64,000 nt of DNA from Gambelia wislizenii (lineage: Eukaryota; Chordata; Lepidosauria; Squamata; Crotaphytidae): positions 28,828,501 to 28,892,500 of the forward strand of contig JAUMIR010000003.1 in assembly GCA_030847615.1 (NCBI GenBank), written 5' to 3'. Positions within the stretch are counted from its first letter, which is position 1. The number at the start of each line of letters is the position of its first letter. The notes under the pieces are model-generated. The model had not been told where the DNA came from, did no database searches, and saw only the letters and a program-made list of their open reading frames with translations. Positions 11,074 to 23,474 of the stretch are shown here, piece after piece. The position numbers were made by a program, and so were the translations under genes.

Positions 11074-11209
11074 CAGTGATTCCCAAACTTTGGTTCTCCA
11101 GATGATTTGGCCTCCAGCTCCCAGAACCTCCACCCAATTTGGCCAACTGTCAGGAATTCTGGGGGCTGAAGTGCAAAATATCTGAGGGACCAGAGTTTTG
11201 GAACCACTG
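11074..11209. mobile_element. Short non-autonomous hAT element (136 bp)
   Basis: The ends are imperfect inverted repeats: CAGTGATTCCCAAACTTTGG at the left, and on the opposite strand CAGTGGTTCCAAAACTCTGG at the right. The flanks GGTTAGAC (11066-11073) and GCTTAGAC (11210-11217) are an 8-bp duplication with one mismatch. An 8-bp TSD and CAGTGGTTC-type ends are characteristic of hAT elements. Confidence 0.82.
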
Positions 11210-11217
11210 GCTTAGAC

Positions 11218-12410
11218 TATAGCTGCATTATCCTACGAATACCAGCCATTGTTCTGCTTTGCAGAAGTGATTGACTCCTACCTCCACAGGGCTCTGTCCC
11301 CCAAGGGAACTATTTAGCTCTGCATGTATGTTATATACATCTTTCTGTAGTCCAGTAAAAAGAGATCCCCTTCTCTTTTACAAAGTATAATGATCTGCCC
11401 ATGCAATTCTGTGTCTCCTCTCCCCCCCCCATCCCAGCAGCTTTCAAAACCTGGGAAGGACCTCTAGAGCTGCTGCTTACCAGTGGGGAGGGTAGGGGGG
11501 AAGCAGTTCAGATGATGAAGAAACAGCTGGTCTCAGCTCAGATGGGAGGTGAAATGAGGGTGGGATCACAGGTGGTCCTCCTTCCTTTTCCACTGGGAAT
11601 CCAGAGCAGCCACATTTTCAACATCTGAATTACCTCTTTCCCCTCCATCCTTTCCCCACAGGTAAGCAGCAGTGGTCTCTCCTAGAGCTTGTCAGCTGCT
11701 GCTGATGGAACACAAAGAGCTAGAGAATAGCTTCCATCCCCAAAAGGGATATACACATATGTAGGCCACATGTACATGCATGTAAATCATTAACACGATG
11801 CTACACAACCTCAGTAACACATGTCATGAATAGAGCTACTCTTGGTTACTGTTGTTCTGAACACTAGTCATCAGGCACCTGATGCAGCAGGTGATTGGTG
11901 TGTCAGAGCTGTTAGTCCAGTCCAAGTCAGTCACGGATTATCTGACCAAGTTGCAGGGAGGAGCACAAGGGTGGTCAGCTGGTCCAAGTCTCATTAACAA
12001 GTCAGATATCCAAATGTAAGAGCCAGTAAGGAATAAACAAAGTCCACAAAGCATAGCCAGCCCAAGGTCAAAGAAATACAAGAGAGCCAGAGTTCTGTCA
12101 GTCAATCAGATAAGACAGTTAGGAATCAAGACAGTGAGTAGCTGCTGGGAGAATTATTGCCAGCTATCTCAAAAATGTCTGGGGTCTAAGCATCTTATGT
12201 ATAACCATTGGTGGACCTGGCATTTCTTTCTGTGCTGTTCAACAAAGAATGGGAGTGTGTTGTCTTCTAAACTCAAACACAGCCAAAGTCCCCAAGTTAC
12301 ACTGGACCCACAACTGGGAAAACAGTAAAAAGGTGTACAATAAAATACAATATACCTCTGTGCTATGTTTACTTCTTATATTGCATATACCCATAGAATA
12401 ACTCTATAAT
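11218..12410. other. No gene or clear repeat seen
   Basis: Mixed-composition sequence with a short C-run near 11423. No domain is recognisable in any short frame. Confidence 0.35.
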
Positions 12411-12420
12411 ATTACAATCA

Positions 12421-13479
12421 GTGCTCAAGTCCGTTCAGCAGTTCACCTACCTGGGAAGCATCATCTCCTCAGATGCAAAGATTGAAAAAGAGATTGATCA
12501 CAGATTAGCAAAGGCATATAGTGCATTTGGAAGACTTCACAAAAGAGTCTGGAGCAATAAACACCTGAGGCAAAGCACAAAAATCAGTGTGTATAGAGCG
12601 ATTGTATTGTCTATCCTCCTTTATGGATCTGAAACATGGGTCACCTATCGCCACCACCTACGACTCCTCGAGCACTTTCATCAGCGCTATCTACGCACAA
12701 TCCTAAATATACACTGGACTGACTAATCCCAAACCTGGGCAGATGGTGCTTGTCCAACCCTGTAAGGTCAACCATCTAAGAGAAGGAAACTCTAATCAAA
12801 TCTACGACCCGAGGACCTTGCTGCTACGTCCATGCTTGCAAGGCCACAGCAGATGAACCTTTTGTTTAATGGGTGAGGCCAGTTCTGTGCAGGCTGAGCT
12901 CCACCAGAAAAATCCATTGCACAGGCTCGAAGGACAAATCCAGTTCCAAAAAAACTGGACTGACTATGCAACAAATGTTGCTGTCATTGAGAAACCAGGG
13001 ATCACCAGCATTGAGGCCATGATATTGAGAACACAGCTGCGGTGGGCAGGGCACATTTCTAGGATGGAGGACCATCGCCTCCTCAAAATAGTACTCTACA
13101 GTGAACTCGCCATGGGTCAGAGTAAGAGGGGCGCTCCAAAAAAACTATACAAGGACTCCCTGAAACAACATCTCAGGCTCGGGCAAATTGATCACCAACA
13201 GTGGTCCACCCTGGCCTCACATCGGGAGGCATGGAGACGCACTATCCACAATGCTGCAGCCTTATTTGAGAACTCACGCCGAACAAGTCTTGAAGAGAAA
13301 CGACAACGCAGCAAGAATCACAACACAAAAACATCACCCAAGGAGACCTTCTGCTGTGCTTTCTGCAACCGGACTTGTTTATCTTGGATTGGCCTTTTTA
13401 GTCATCAGCACGCTTGCAGAAAGCGCGGGATGAGTCCTTCCTGAATCTTCGTTTGCGAAGAAAAGCCAGAGAGAGAGAG
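12421..13479 (+). mobile_element. LINE-A chimeric copy: RT fragment + leader segment + 3' end
   Basis: Flanked by ATTACAATCA (12411-12420) and ATTACAAACA (13480-13489), a 10-bp duplication with one mismatch, so the whole 1.06 kb inserted as a unit. It has three parts. 12421-12724 encodes the end of the LINE-A reverse transcriptase (VQQFTYLGSIISSDAKIEKE...). 12725-12951 is the leader segment also found in the 680-1615 element. 12952-13479 is the LINE-A 3' end, with a frame 12869-13444 crossing the leader junction. The words ACTGGACTGACTA flank the leader segment on both sides. The frame ends RGMSPS, followed by the hairpin CTTCGTTTGCGAAG and an AG tail. Confidence 0.85.
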
Positions 13480-13489
13480 ATTACAAACA

Positions 13490-13958
13490 AGTCACAAATG
13501 TTTTACATGAATACCAGATAAACAGTAAAAGTCATAGTGATACAGAATACAGGCCACAATTCACCAATGAGTTTTATCAAAAGAAAGTAAGTTTTTACTA
13601 CTACATATATCCACACCTCAACACATGTTGGAAATTCCTCAGCTTTATAAATTGTATTATTATAGATTTTTCAAATTAAATTCATAGATACTTGCTATTG
13701 TGAAAAGAACCTCAAAACTTATGTAGTCTAACACATGTTAAGGTACAGAAAAACAAAACTGTTTTCCACTCAAAATAGTTTGTATACTACGGCTATTGCC
13801 AGGCAGAATATACACTGCAATTATCGGTAAATAATGACCATGCAAATATGCATCTTTCTCAAATGCGAAATCAATGTTTCAACACATATGGCTTCAGAAA
13901 ATATATTAATCCAATATATATAATATTCTACAGTGCTAAATGGTTTTCACATATGAAT
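13490..13958. other. Spacer between two LINE-A insertions; no gene seen
   Basis: AT-rich sequence without a recognised element. The same pre-insertion sequence presumably continues at 14608. Confidence 0.4.
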
Positions 13959-13967
13959 AGTAGAGTA

Positions 13968-14598
13968 CTGTCTATTCTCCTTTATGGGTCTGAAACATGA
14001 ATCATCTTACCGCCACCACCTACGACTCCTCGAACGCTTTCATCAGCGCTGTCTACACACAATCCTAAATATACACTGGACTGACTATGTGACGAATGTT
14101 GCTGTCCTTGAGCAAGCAGGGATCACCAGCATTGAGGCCATGATATTGAGAACAGAGCTGCGCTGGGCAGGGCACGTTTCTAGGATGGAGGACCATCGCC
14201 TCCCAAAAATACTACTCTATGGTGAACTCGCCACGGGTCAGCGTAAGAGGGGCGCTCCAAAAAAGCAATACAAAGACTCCCTGAAACAACATCTCAGGCT
14301 TGGCCAAATTGATCACCAACAATGGTCCGCCCTGGCCTCACATCGGGAGGCATGGAGACACACTATCCACAATGTGGCAGCCTTATTTGAGAACTCACGC
14401 CGAACTAGTGTTGAAGAGAAACGACAACGCAGAAAGAATCACAACCCAAAAACATCACCCAAAGAGACCCTCTGCTATGCGGTCTGCAACCAGACTTGTT
14501 TATCTTGGATTGGCCTTTTTAGTCATCAGCGCACTTGCAGAAAGCGCGGGATGAGTCCTTCCTGAATCTTCATTTGCGAAGAAAAGCCAGAAAAGAAA
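13968..14598 (+). mobile_element. LINE-A, 5'-truncated copy
   Basis: Perfect 9-bp TSD AGTAGAGTA at 13959-13967 and 14599-14607. It encodes about the last 190 residues of LINE-A (frame 13984-14565). The visible parts are RHHLRLLERFHQRCL, then ITSIEAMILRTELRWAGHVSRMEDH, the basic GQRKRGAPKK block and a terminal CxxC...HxxxC motif (CYAVCNQTC here, so the first Cys pair spacing is altered). The 3' hairpin is CTTCATTTGCGAAG, with one mismatch in the stem. The 5' end lies within the reverse transcriptase. Confidence 0.9.
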
Positions 14599-14607
14599 AG
14601 TAGAGTA

Positions 14608-15305
14608 ACAAGTAAAATTAACTATAACATCTGGACCAATGGTAGATGGCGTGGTAAACCACCACCATCTCCCCGACTATTTCTTTTTAATATCTTAAAT
14701 GACCAGCTTCTTGGCACTTGTCATCTCCCCGTCAATAATCTACTGATAACACAATGGTAGTGGTTTTCAAATACTAACTCAAGCTGCTTTCGCATTGGCT
14801 AGCTCCAGCTGTCTTCTGATTGGTCAGCTACCTTCTGGTCTTCTCAGCTCACAGCTGTCCTTTTGTTCATCACAGATGTTATGTTTATGATGTAATAGTC
14901 TAGAAATGATCCGTTTGCAGTAAGCAGCACAGTAAATAGCAAACGGCTATCCCAGGCATTCCTTAGTGCTTTAACAGCAGATATATATGAACCTCATTGT
15001 CATTTCTATCTGGACTCAATGTAGAATTTTACTATACAAAGATATTAAAAAATCAGAATTATGTAACCAAAAATAAAGATAATTACAATCCATAAATCAA
15101 TAGTTACCTGTAGCACAGCCAAACCAAATTTACATAATTTCACGCAATCCTCTTTACACAGTGAGGGATACAAGCTACACATAGCTGCGTAAAGAAACCC
15201 CTCCCTTTATTTTCATGGATTTCCTGCTCTTCCACATCTTGCTCCTAGTTATACATACTAATTAAAATCCCTGTACAGACTCAAATCACTATCACACAGA
15301 CCTAA

Positions 15306-15307
<2 letters not shown>
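14608..15307. other. No gene or clear repeat seen
   Basis: AT-rich sequence downstream of the LINE-A copy. No open frame of note. Confidence 0.35.

Positions 15308-15336
<29 letters not shown>
15308..15336. repeat. (TG)n microsatellite
   Basis: About 14 uninterrupted TG units. Confidence 0.97.
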
Positions 15337-15338
<2 letters not shown>

Positions 15339-15751
15339 CAACATCAATCATCTCTCTCATTGGGAAAATGTGGTCACTCCACTGAAGGACAGGATGTATT
15401 CTGAGAATTCCTTAATGCTGACTAATGTTTCCTGTTGGAAAGAATATGTTAAAGAGATATTAACTTCCACTGCAGGAAAAACCAATGAACATTAAGATCC
15501 AAACAATGCCATATCTGATTCCTAGGAATGTCACTAACAGTCATTAATATTTGCTTCCTTCATGGGAAAAGGGTGTCAAAACATTCAAGATCCCATCCCA
15601 AGGAAAAAGAAAACCATGAGATTCTTCTCACTTTGGGACTTTATTTGGGAATTTTTTAAACTTAAAATGCATGTGGCTTTTCAATATGTTATCCAAATGT
15701 GTGGGTCTGTGGGGACCCACTCATGACACTACAGTTATGATGTTAGGTAAT

Positions 15752-15864
15752 TTGGGGAATTTTAATTAACTTAAAGGTATGGCTATGAGAAGTTGAATAA
15801 CTTACAGGACCTTTGCACCTGTGCATACCAGTACTCACTGATGAGACTCCAAACCAAAATGGAG
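15752..15864 (-). mobile_element. LTR-like repeat, family 1, copy 2 (part 1)
   Basis: Carries the family's 'ggtaatttggggaatt' start block and 'tgcataccagtactcac'. The copy is cut at 15864 by an L1 and resumes at about 17088 with 'gtaaaaatggtttttattgg'. Confidence 0.5.
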
Positions 15865-17073
15865 TTTTTTTTTTATTTTAAATTCTTAAATTCATACATC
15901 TACCATATTACACTCTTAAATAATGCTTCTTTGTTTAACATGAATACATTGCTTTCATCTTAATTATTAACACTGATTTAATTCTTTGTCCCCCTGCAAG
16001 TGCTCCCCACACCCAGGACCATTATACCACTTATTTATTCCATTTTTCAAAATTACATTGATTCCCTTGGGGGGGTGCACCCCCTTTTTCTTAAAAACAC
16101 CTAATCCATAAATGGTTTCCATATTTCATCATATTTACAACTTTCCCATAATCCTTTTTTAACTTTCAATCTACATGTTAATTTATCATTAATAACAATG
16201 TCCCATACATCTCTATACCATTCCTTTATATGATAAACTCCTTGTATCTTCCATTTCTGGGTATCATTAATCTTGCTGCTGTTAATAAATTTGTAATCAG
16301 ATCTTTCATAACTTGGGTACAATTAACCTTATCACAAACTGATAATAATGCAATATCTAGACACATTTCTAAATATTGTTCTGTTATCTCTCTTATTTCT
16401 TTAAATACCATTTGCCAAAATTTCTGTACATATTTACAGTTCCACCACATATGAAAAGTGCCTTTTTCTTGACATCCCCTCCAACATAACATTGAATAGT
16501 TTTTATCTATTTAACTTATTCTTACTGGTGTCAAGTACCATCTCCATATCAATTTATAATAATTTTCTTTTATTCTTACTGACATATTTTTCAAAATACC
16601 CAAATCCCAATTTCCCCCCCCCCCAACTCTTATTGCTTATTGATTGCATTAAATCATCCTCCCATACCATCTTTAAATAATCATTTTGTTTTTAAGTTTT
16701 CAACAATAATTTATATAATTCACTAATGGTACCCTTTATTATTTCATTCTGTTCCTTATTTTCTTTTTGTATGATAAGTTCTTCAAGTCTGGTATATTTT
16801 CAACATTCCTTATTTACCCTTATCCATTCCATTGTCCACTGTTCTAACTGTATGCAATTGAGCCAGGAAATCTTTAACCCATGTAATCTCTCTTTTATTT
16901 GTTCTCTTCTATTCATCTTTTTAAATCATTCTTCTATTTTTATTATTTTCTTTTCTCTTAAACCCTTTTCCAATTCTCTCTTTAAGTTTGCTGGAAATTT
17001 TTCCATAACCACCACTGGAGTTAGCAGAGAGATGATAGGTAATAACTTTCCTTTATATTTTACCCATATAGAC
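15865..17073 (-). pseudogene. L1 LINE, 5'-truncated, ORF2 C-terminus
   Basis: Flanked by 14-bp words AAACCAAAATGGAG (15851-15864) and AAGCCAAAATGAAG (17074-17087), a TSD with two mismatches. A T-run just inside the left end is the poly(A) of a minus-strand insertion. Minus-strand frames at 16492-16226 and 16322-16101 encode the L1 ORF2 tail: KGTFHMWWNCKYVQKFW, LLTAARLMIPRN and the end CKYDEIWKPFMD. A frameshift near 16300 and stops upstream show that it is dead. No full reverse transcriptase remains. Confidence 0.88.
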
Positions 17074-17087
17074 AAGCCAAAATGAAG

Positions 17088-17775
17088 TTGTAAAAATGGT
17101 TTTTATTGGAAAATAATCATGGAAGCATTCACACATGCACTCATGCTCACAAGACAACCACAGGAGGCAAACAAAGAGTCAAGGCAGAAATATTGGAACA
17201 GAGGAATAGAATTGGGGAGTTAAGGGTGATATTTATCAGTCCTGAAGAGCAGAGTTTTGTGCAGCAAAGTAAGAATCAGACTTACAGCTGAGGGTGGTAC
17301 AGCAGTCCAGCAGAGTGATGGTGTCCAAGTGGATATTATTTGAGGGTAATATTTATACCCAATATAGTACCCTTAAAGGGTGTTTAGGGTGTAAAACAAT
17401 GCTTTGATGGGTTTCCCATGGTTAAACAAAGGAAACTCTGGCTTTGCTGATTGCTGCAAATGGTTGAGGCATTAAGGTTGATGGGTCTATGACAGCCTCT
17501 GTACTATGGAGAGGAAAAGGTGTGAGGGAAGAGATTTTGTGGATAATTTCAGGAACTGTTTCACAGTATGACTCACTGCCAGGTGCATCCAAGGAAGATT
17601 AGCAAATCCCTCCTTAACAACTCTAAGGGGTTTCACATTAATCTTGCCCTGGGCATATTTGTTGGGGAATATTCAAGACATTTTCATAGCTCCTAGTGAC
17701 CTCCACTTGAACCTATCGGTGGTTAGCACTGGACTACCTTAGACCTCATGAAGTGACCAATATGCCAAATTATGA
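17088..17775 (-). mobile_element. LTR-like repeat, family 1, copy 2 (part 2)
   Basis: Continuation of the copy split by the L1. It contains 'tggtttttattgg', 'gcattcacacatgcac', and a minus-strand TATA-like TATAAATATTACCC at about 17345-17360 that matches the one in copy 1. The right end is placed near 'ccaaattatgaattatta', which resembles 'ccaaattattaa' at the ends of the other two copies. Confidence 0.5.
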
Positions 17776-18052
17776 ATTATTAGAGGGAGAGGATGTAAGG
17801 CCAGGCAACATATCTCATATACATATTTTGTATACTAAAAGCAGCATTTTTGCACAAGAGGGTATACCTTTTCTGGCCTCAAACATATTTTCCATGCAGA
17901 AAACCCCACATACCAATTTTCCTTTAGTCCTACAGTAAGTGTAGTGCTCAAAAATGGCACAGAAACCCTTGTGTTTCCATGGGTGGGGAGAAACTCATTG
18001 AAATTATTCATCTTTGCATGCATGAAAGAAATAAAGGTTTGCATCCCTGTGA

Positions 18053-18284
18053 TGTTGTGTACCTTCAAGCCTTTTTGCACTTATGGTGACTCCAAGGTGA
18101 ACCTATCATAGGGCTTTATTGGCAAGATTTCTTCAAGGGGGGTTGCCTTTGCCTTCCTTGGCAGCTGAGAGAGTGTGACTTGCCCAAGGTCACCGAGTGG
18201 GTTTCCATTACAGAGCAGGGATTCAAACCCCTGGTCTCCAGAGTCATAGTCCAAATCTCAATGCACTACACCATGCTGTCTCTT
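18053..18284 (-). mobile_element. Sauria-like SINE, full length
   Basis: On the minus strand it has a tRNA-like head (gacagcatggtgtagtgc), the B-box-like GGTTTGAATCCC, and a central 'ggtgaccttgggcaagtcac' block. Its 3' region, 'ggagtcaccataagtgc', resembles the BovB LINE tail. Other copies are at 2491 (partial), 34135 and 36100. Confidence 0.85.
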
Positions 18285-18569
18285 TACATCTCTTCTGATT
18301 CCTTATTGGGGAGAACATTCCTAAGCAGTAGGATTTCAATTAAGTAACATATTTGTCAGGATACTGGGATATACATTTGTTAGATTTATTCTGTGAAGAG
18401 CTCTGATGTAGCAGATACTCTACACAGGTCTGCAGAGCTACCTGGGCAATTGCAAATGTATCCATTTTGTTTAGCTCACAGCCCTGGAACTGAGTTTGTG
18501 CAGAGCTCACTGGGGGAGGTGCTAGGAACTATGCAGAGCTGAGCTTTAGTTTGTCTTACGAAGCTGAGC

Positions 18570-18685
18570 TAGAATAGAATAGAATAGAATCTTTATTATG
18601 GTCATAGACCAGCACAGGTAAAAAGGAATACAGAATAAAGGTAAAAACACAGGATAAAAACAGGCTAAAAGCAGTATTTAAAATG
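18570..18685. repeat. (TAGAA)n with adjacent interspersed repeat fragment
   Basis: Four or five TAGAA units, then 'tctttattatggtcatagac'. This pairing looks like the 3' terminus of a retroelement in minus orientation. The family is not identified. Confidence 0.45.
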
Positions 18686-18689
18686 TTCC

Positions 18690-20800
18690 TTCAGAATACA
18701 TGAAGCTGAGCTAAGTAGTTAGTTTTGTTTTAAATCTTGAAGTGTGAAGACGTTTTTTTCTTCTGTGGATGCTGTAATATATTGTAAATAGTCTTTATTA
18801 TGTTCAAGTAAAGAACAAGAAGATTTTAGACATAAGCCTGTGTCTTTGCCTTTGTTCTGATGTCTGGAGAAACAAACACTCAGCTACCATTTTATGCTGC
18901 CTGGAACTTTGGAAGGGGTTCCCAGTGTGTGCTACCACCTGACTATATTTTCATGTTATTATGATCTAAAACTGACTCAAAACCATCACACAAAATGCTC
19001 CCCACTAAGCAAAATGATCATTGTGGCCTGGTTTTCAGACTCAGAAGGGCCTGAGAGGAGAAAAGCACATTCTTAGAGTTTCTAATTGTTGTGGATGGTC
19101 TTGTTTATCCATTCAGAACTTGTTTTCCCCTTTGAAAACCACACTGACACCTGCCACGTATCTTCATTGCTCTTTTGTGCATGCTGATATGGTGTATTTG
19201 TTTTTCAGTTCACAAATAACCACCATTTGAGGCATCCTACTCTTATGTAGGCCAGACAATAACTGCAGTGGGATTCTCTGATCCCCACTTTGGGAGCTCA
19301 GAATGCTATTGAATCACCTCTTTGATCTGCAAAGTAGACTTTTCAGTCATTGCTAAGTAAGATGTTAAGACTAAGGAGTGCTGTGCTGATGCACTCAGCT
19401 TCTGAAGAGTCCCTTTATAATACCAATTTCAATTAAGCACAGCAAGGAACAACATGACTAGGGAGGTGTCCAGAATGATGAGTTAGCACTTTAGGAGGAA
19501 CTGATGAGCTGAATAGCAATTGAAACAAACCCACAGACACCCTTGTGATACTGCACATCAGTTCAATTTTCATTGTCACTTAATTCTTTTGTGTCATAGC
19601 TTTGACTGTATTAAGAGTTCTTACAATCAAAAATATATTCTAGAGCTAGGCATTTCCATTATGATCTGATTTTGGGGGGTGGTGGAACATGCACAGTTCA
19701 ATTTTATTATTTATCTCTGGTTCACTCTATCTAACATTGGTAAAGCAGCGATCAATTATTTAAATACATTTGCATGATGCTAAGCATTTTTGTTTTCATT
19801 TTTGAGGCGATTCTACATATTTACGCTGAAATAATTATTTTAATAAAGAACTTCACAATCCATGAATTGATGTTCCTTGGGGTAACAAACCCCAGTGTAG
19901 TCTGTCTTCTAGTGATACTGTGGGAAGGTAATGAGTCTAAAAATAAAATTCCAGGATCTAGTCCTTTTAAAAACAACAAGAATTATTTCCTTTAAAAAGA
20001 GTCAAAATCATTTATTCACTTTTGACTTCATGTTCATGCTTCATGCAGAGTGCGCTTAGGAAATGCTGACTTAAGCTCAATTATCATTTAAAAGTATATT
20101 CAGAAGTCTGGGATCACCCAGTTAAATTAGACTCATTACAAAACAAAGGAGTTAGTTTAAAATGCTAATCAAAGTTTACTGAAGGTATATCAATCTCAAT
20201 CTACATACTAAAACAAACTTAAAAAAGAGGTTCCTAACTAAGAGTATAAAGGGTATGAAAAACTCACTCAGCCTACAGCGTAGGACTGGCTTCCGATGCA
20301 TCAAAGCATGGTTTCAGATGGCAAAGATGGCAAATATATGGCTAATATGGCTTAAGATGGCTCCAGCCTCATGGAGACTCAAACTTAAAAGAAAAGTTAC
20401 ACAAAAGCAATAAAATTTAAATTAGGTCATGTGTTGAATGATCCAGCACTCCAGTTGGCTGGAACTGCCCAGTGAAATAAGAGAAAGGGAACTTGGGATA
20501 AACAAAGGCATGCAGGGAAAAACCCTAGACTTATCTTAGGATGTGAATGAGGTACACAAGATTGCTTTTACATTACAATTATTATTTCCCCACATACTAC
20601 AGATACAAATGAAAGAATTTTCTACAGCCCTTGGATGTGGACCTCCTTTTCAGATGAGTCTGCTTCAGATGAGGTGGTTGAGGAAACATTTAGCTGTTCC
20701 TTGACTTTACCTTTGGGAACAGGTGATTCTCTTCTTCTGGCCTTCCTTCTGCTCTTCTTCTGTACCACCTGTCTCCTTACCTCTCTCTCATGTCCTTCCT
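18690..20800. other. No gene or clear repeat seen
   Basis: AT-rich sequence. The stretch at 20100-20600 has a composition and short motifs that could belong to an old LTR, but I found no second copy in the window to support this. Confidence 0.3.
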
Positions 20801-20802
20801 GA

Positions 20803-20827
20803 GCTCTCTCTCTCTCTCTCTCTCTCT
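20803..20827. repeat. (CT)n microsatellite
   Basis: About 12 CT units within a pyrimidine-rich 300-bp stretch (20720-21000). The apparent 122-codon frame there is a composition artefact rich in Ser, Leu and Pro. Confidence 0.95.
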
Positions 20828-21634
20828 GTCACTCTTTCTGTCCCTCCTCATGCTGTCATTGTAACTGCAGCTTCATTTCTGCCATCCTTCCTCCTCCAGA
20901 GTTCAATCTCCAATTTGAACTGCTTCTTTCCATTGAACGTTTCCCCTCCTTGTAGACAAATCGTCCTAGGCCTCCAGGCAAATCATCCTAGGCCTGCAGA
21001 TGACCTCCAAGTTTCCCTTTCTCTGATATCACTAGTACATCCCGGCCAGGAAGCGGTACCAACCCCAATTCCAAATCACATAGCTAGATGACGTATTGTA
21101 TGTGTGCATGTGGGGGGGGGTTATGCCCTGAGGGAGGAAAACAGAAGCATACCAGTGAAGTAGCATGTCTCTTGTTAATAGCACAATCTTATTATCTGGT
21201 CTGTTGTGAGTTCCATTGAGTTCAGTTCTTTTTTTTTTTTTTTTTCCTCCCAGGGAAAATTATATAGGACTGTATTTATAATCTTGTATACATGCTATAG
21301 AGAGATCTCTGTGGTCTAATTTCTGATTTCCAGTACCTGTTTGATTGACAACAAAACTCTTTATTCCATGACATTTTTCACTGAGCATTAAGCACCTCAT
21401 GGTCAAAATCCCTCATGTGTTCAGATACGATAAATCTGTACTCATGTAGTTAAAAGTGGTTGTTGCCCTATGACACTGAACACCAATATTGTGCAACCTG
21501 CTGCCTGACTGCAATGTTCCTGCTTATTGTTCTGTTCTGCAGTGGGAGATGCACAATGGCAATCCCATGGAATCAAGTGGTACACTGAAGGCATTGACAT
21601 AGTGATGTACCATCCAAGAATGCACAATGGTATA
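20828..21634. other. No gene seen
   Basis: Includes a T-run of about 20 at 21227-21246 and a G-run near 21112. No recognisable element. Confidence 0.35.
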
Positions 21635-22805
21635 CATAGAGTCATAGAATAATAGAATTGTAGAGTTGGAAGAGACCACAAGGGCCATCCAGTCCAACCT
21701 CCTGCCATGCAGGAATACACAATCAAAGCATCCCTGACAGATGGCCATCCAGCCTCTGTTTAAAGACCTCCAAGCAAGGAGATCCCACCAAGCTCCGAGG
21801 GAGTGTGTTCCACTGCTGAACAGCTCTTACTGTCAGAAAGTTCCTCCTAATGTTCAGGTGGAATCTCTGTTCCTGGAGCTTGCATCCATTGTTCTGTGTA
21901 CTAGTTTCTGGAGGAGCAGAAAACACTCAATGTGACACCCCTTCAAATACTTAAACAGGGCTATCATATTGCCCCCTAAAACCATCTTTTTTCCAGGCTA
22001 AACATACCCAGCTCCCTAAGTCTTTCCTCATAAGGCATGGTTTCCAGACCTTTTACCATTTTATTCGCTCTCCTCTGGACATGCTCCAATTTGTCAATAT
22101 CCTTTTTGAACTGGACACAGTATTCTAGGTGAGGCCTGACCAAAGCAGAATAGAGTGGCACTATTACTTCCCTTGATCTAGACACTATACTTTTATTGAT
22201 GCAGCCCAAAATCACATTGGCTTTTTTAGCTGTTGACTCATGTTCAACTTGTGATCTATTAGGACACCTAGATCCCTTTCACACATAGCCTCGTTCAGCC
22301 AGGTCTCCCCCAACCTTTATCTATGCATTCCATTTGTCCTCCCTAAGTGTAGTACCTTACATTTCTCGGTATTGAATTCCATTTAGTTAGCTTTGGCCCA
22401 GCTTTCTAGTCTATTCAGGTCATTTTGACTTTTGATCCTATCCTCTAGGGTATTAGCTACTCCTCCTAATTTGGTGTCATCTGCAAATTTGACAAGTATG
22501 CCCCTAATTCTGTCATCCAAGTCATTGATAAAGATGTTGAATAGCACTGGGCCCAGGACACAACCCTGTGGCACCCCATTGGTCACCTCTTTCCAAGACG
22601 AAGAGGAGCCACTGCTGAGCACCCTTTGGGTTCAGCCGGTCAACCATTTACAAATCCATTTAACAGTTAAGTTGTCTAGCCCACATTTTACAAGCTTGTT
22701 TGCAAGAATGTCATGGGGAACCTTGTCAAAGGCCTTACTGAAATCAAGGTATGTGATATCCACAGTGTTCCCTTCATCTACCAAGCTGGTAATTTTATCA
22801 AAATG
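21635..22805 (-). pseudogene. CR1 LINE, 5'-truncated and decayed
   Basis: The 3' terminus at 21635 has degraded ATTCTATG repeats. Going upstream on the minus strand are the ORF2 C-terminus (21926-21723), an [16 protein letters not shown] block (22215-21976), VLFNIFINDLDDRIRG with the catalytic FADDTKLGG (22622-22383), and YLDFSKAFDKVPHDIL (22826-22632). Frames change between blocks, so the gene is dead. The element is cut in the reverse transcriptase at about 22805. It lies in the same orientation as, and 0.6 kb from, the nearly complete CR1. Confidence 0.92.
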
Positions 22806-22809
22806 GTTA

Positions 22810-23385
22810 CAACTAAGGAACTCCACTTATACAACTCTGAAATGAATACAGACATTATTATTCAATGGCTGGAAAAGTACAATTTCATACACAAGGAGAA
22901 TTTAAATGTGCATAAAACACAAACAGGATTCTAGCCTATACTCCTGTTTACTGTATCTATATTTTTAGACAAGGTTTATTTATATTCTCTTGGATAAAAC
23001 CCCCCACGCAATCACCACATCAGGATTCCTAATTGCATGTGGGTTTTATTTGTCCAAATGTTTAGACTAGAGATGCAAACTTTAGACTTGACTAAAGGAA
23101 AACGGTTCATGCTTGGTGGCTTAATAGACACCAGATAAAAGTATATCTGCCAGGCACAGGAGACTCTTCATATTGTGTAATATATACTAGCCTACCTCTT
23201 GGAACTGAATTGTGGCAAAAAGATTGGTGCCAACTGAGAACATTTTATGCCCAGCAGGATCATTGACCCATCCTGAGACACATATCCATGAATATATTTC
23301 TGTGGCCCTAATCACAAAGCTTGTACCCAAACCACTTTATTTGCTTGGGATCCATCCATCTTTTTCAGATGGTGCCCCATACTGA
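22810..23385. other. Spacer between two CR1 copies; no gene seen
   Basis: No recognisable element or coding frame. Confidence 0.4.
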
Positions 23386-23474
23386 CATAGAATCATAGAA
23401 TCATAGAATTGCAGAGTTGGAAGAGACCACGAGGGCCATCCAGTCCAACTCCCCTGCCACGCAGGAAATCACAA

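Noticed and set aside
16726..17085. 119-codon plus-strand frame rich in Phe, Ile and Ser
   Set aside because: Antisense to a decayed L1 ORF2 on the minus strand; the hydrophobic look follows from T-rich sequence.
20723..21091. 122-codon frame rich in Ser, Leu and Pro
   Set aside because: A pyrimidine-rich stretch containing a (CT)n microsatellite; no domain, signal or context supports a gene.
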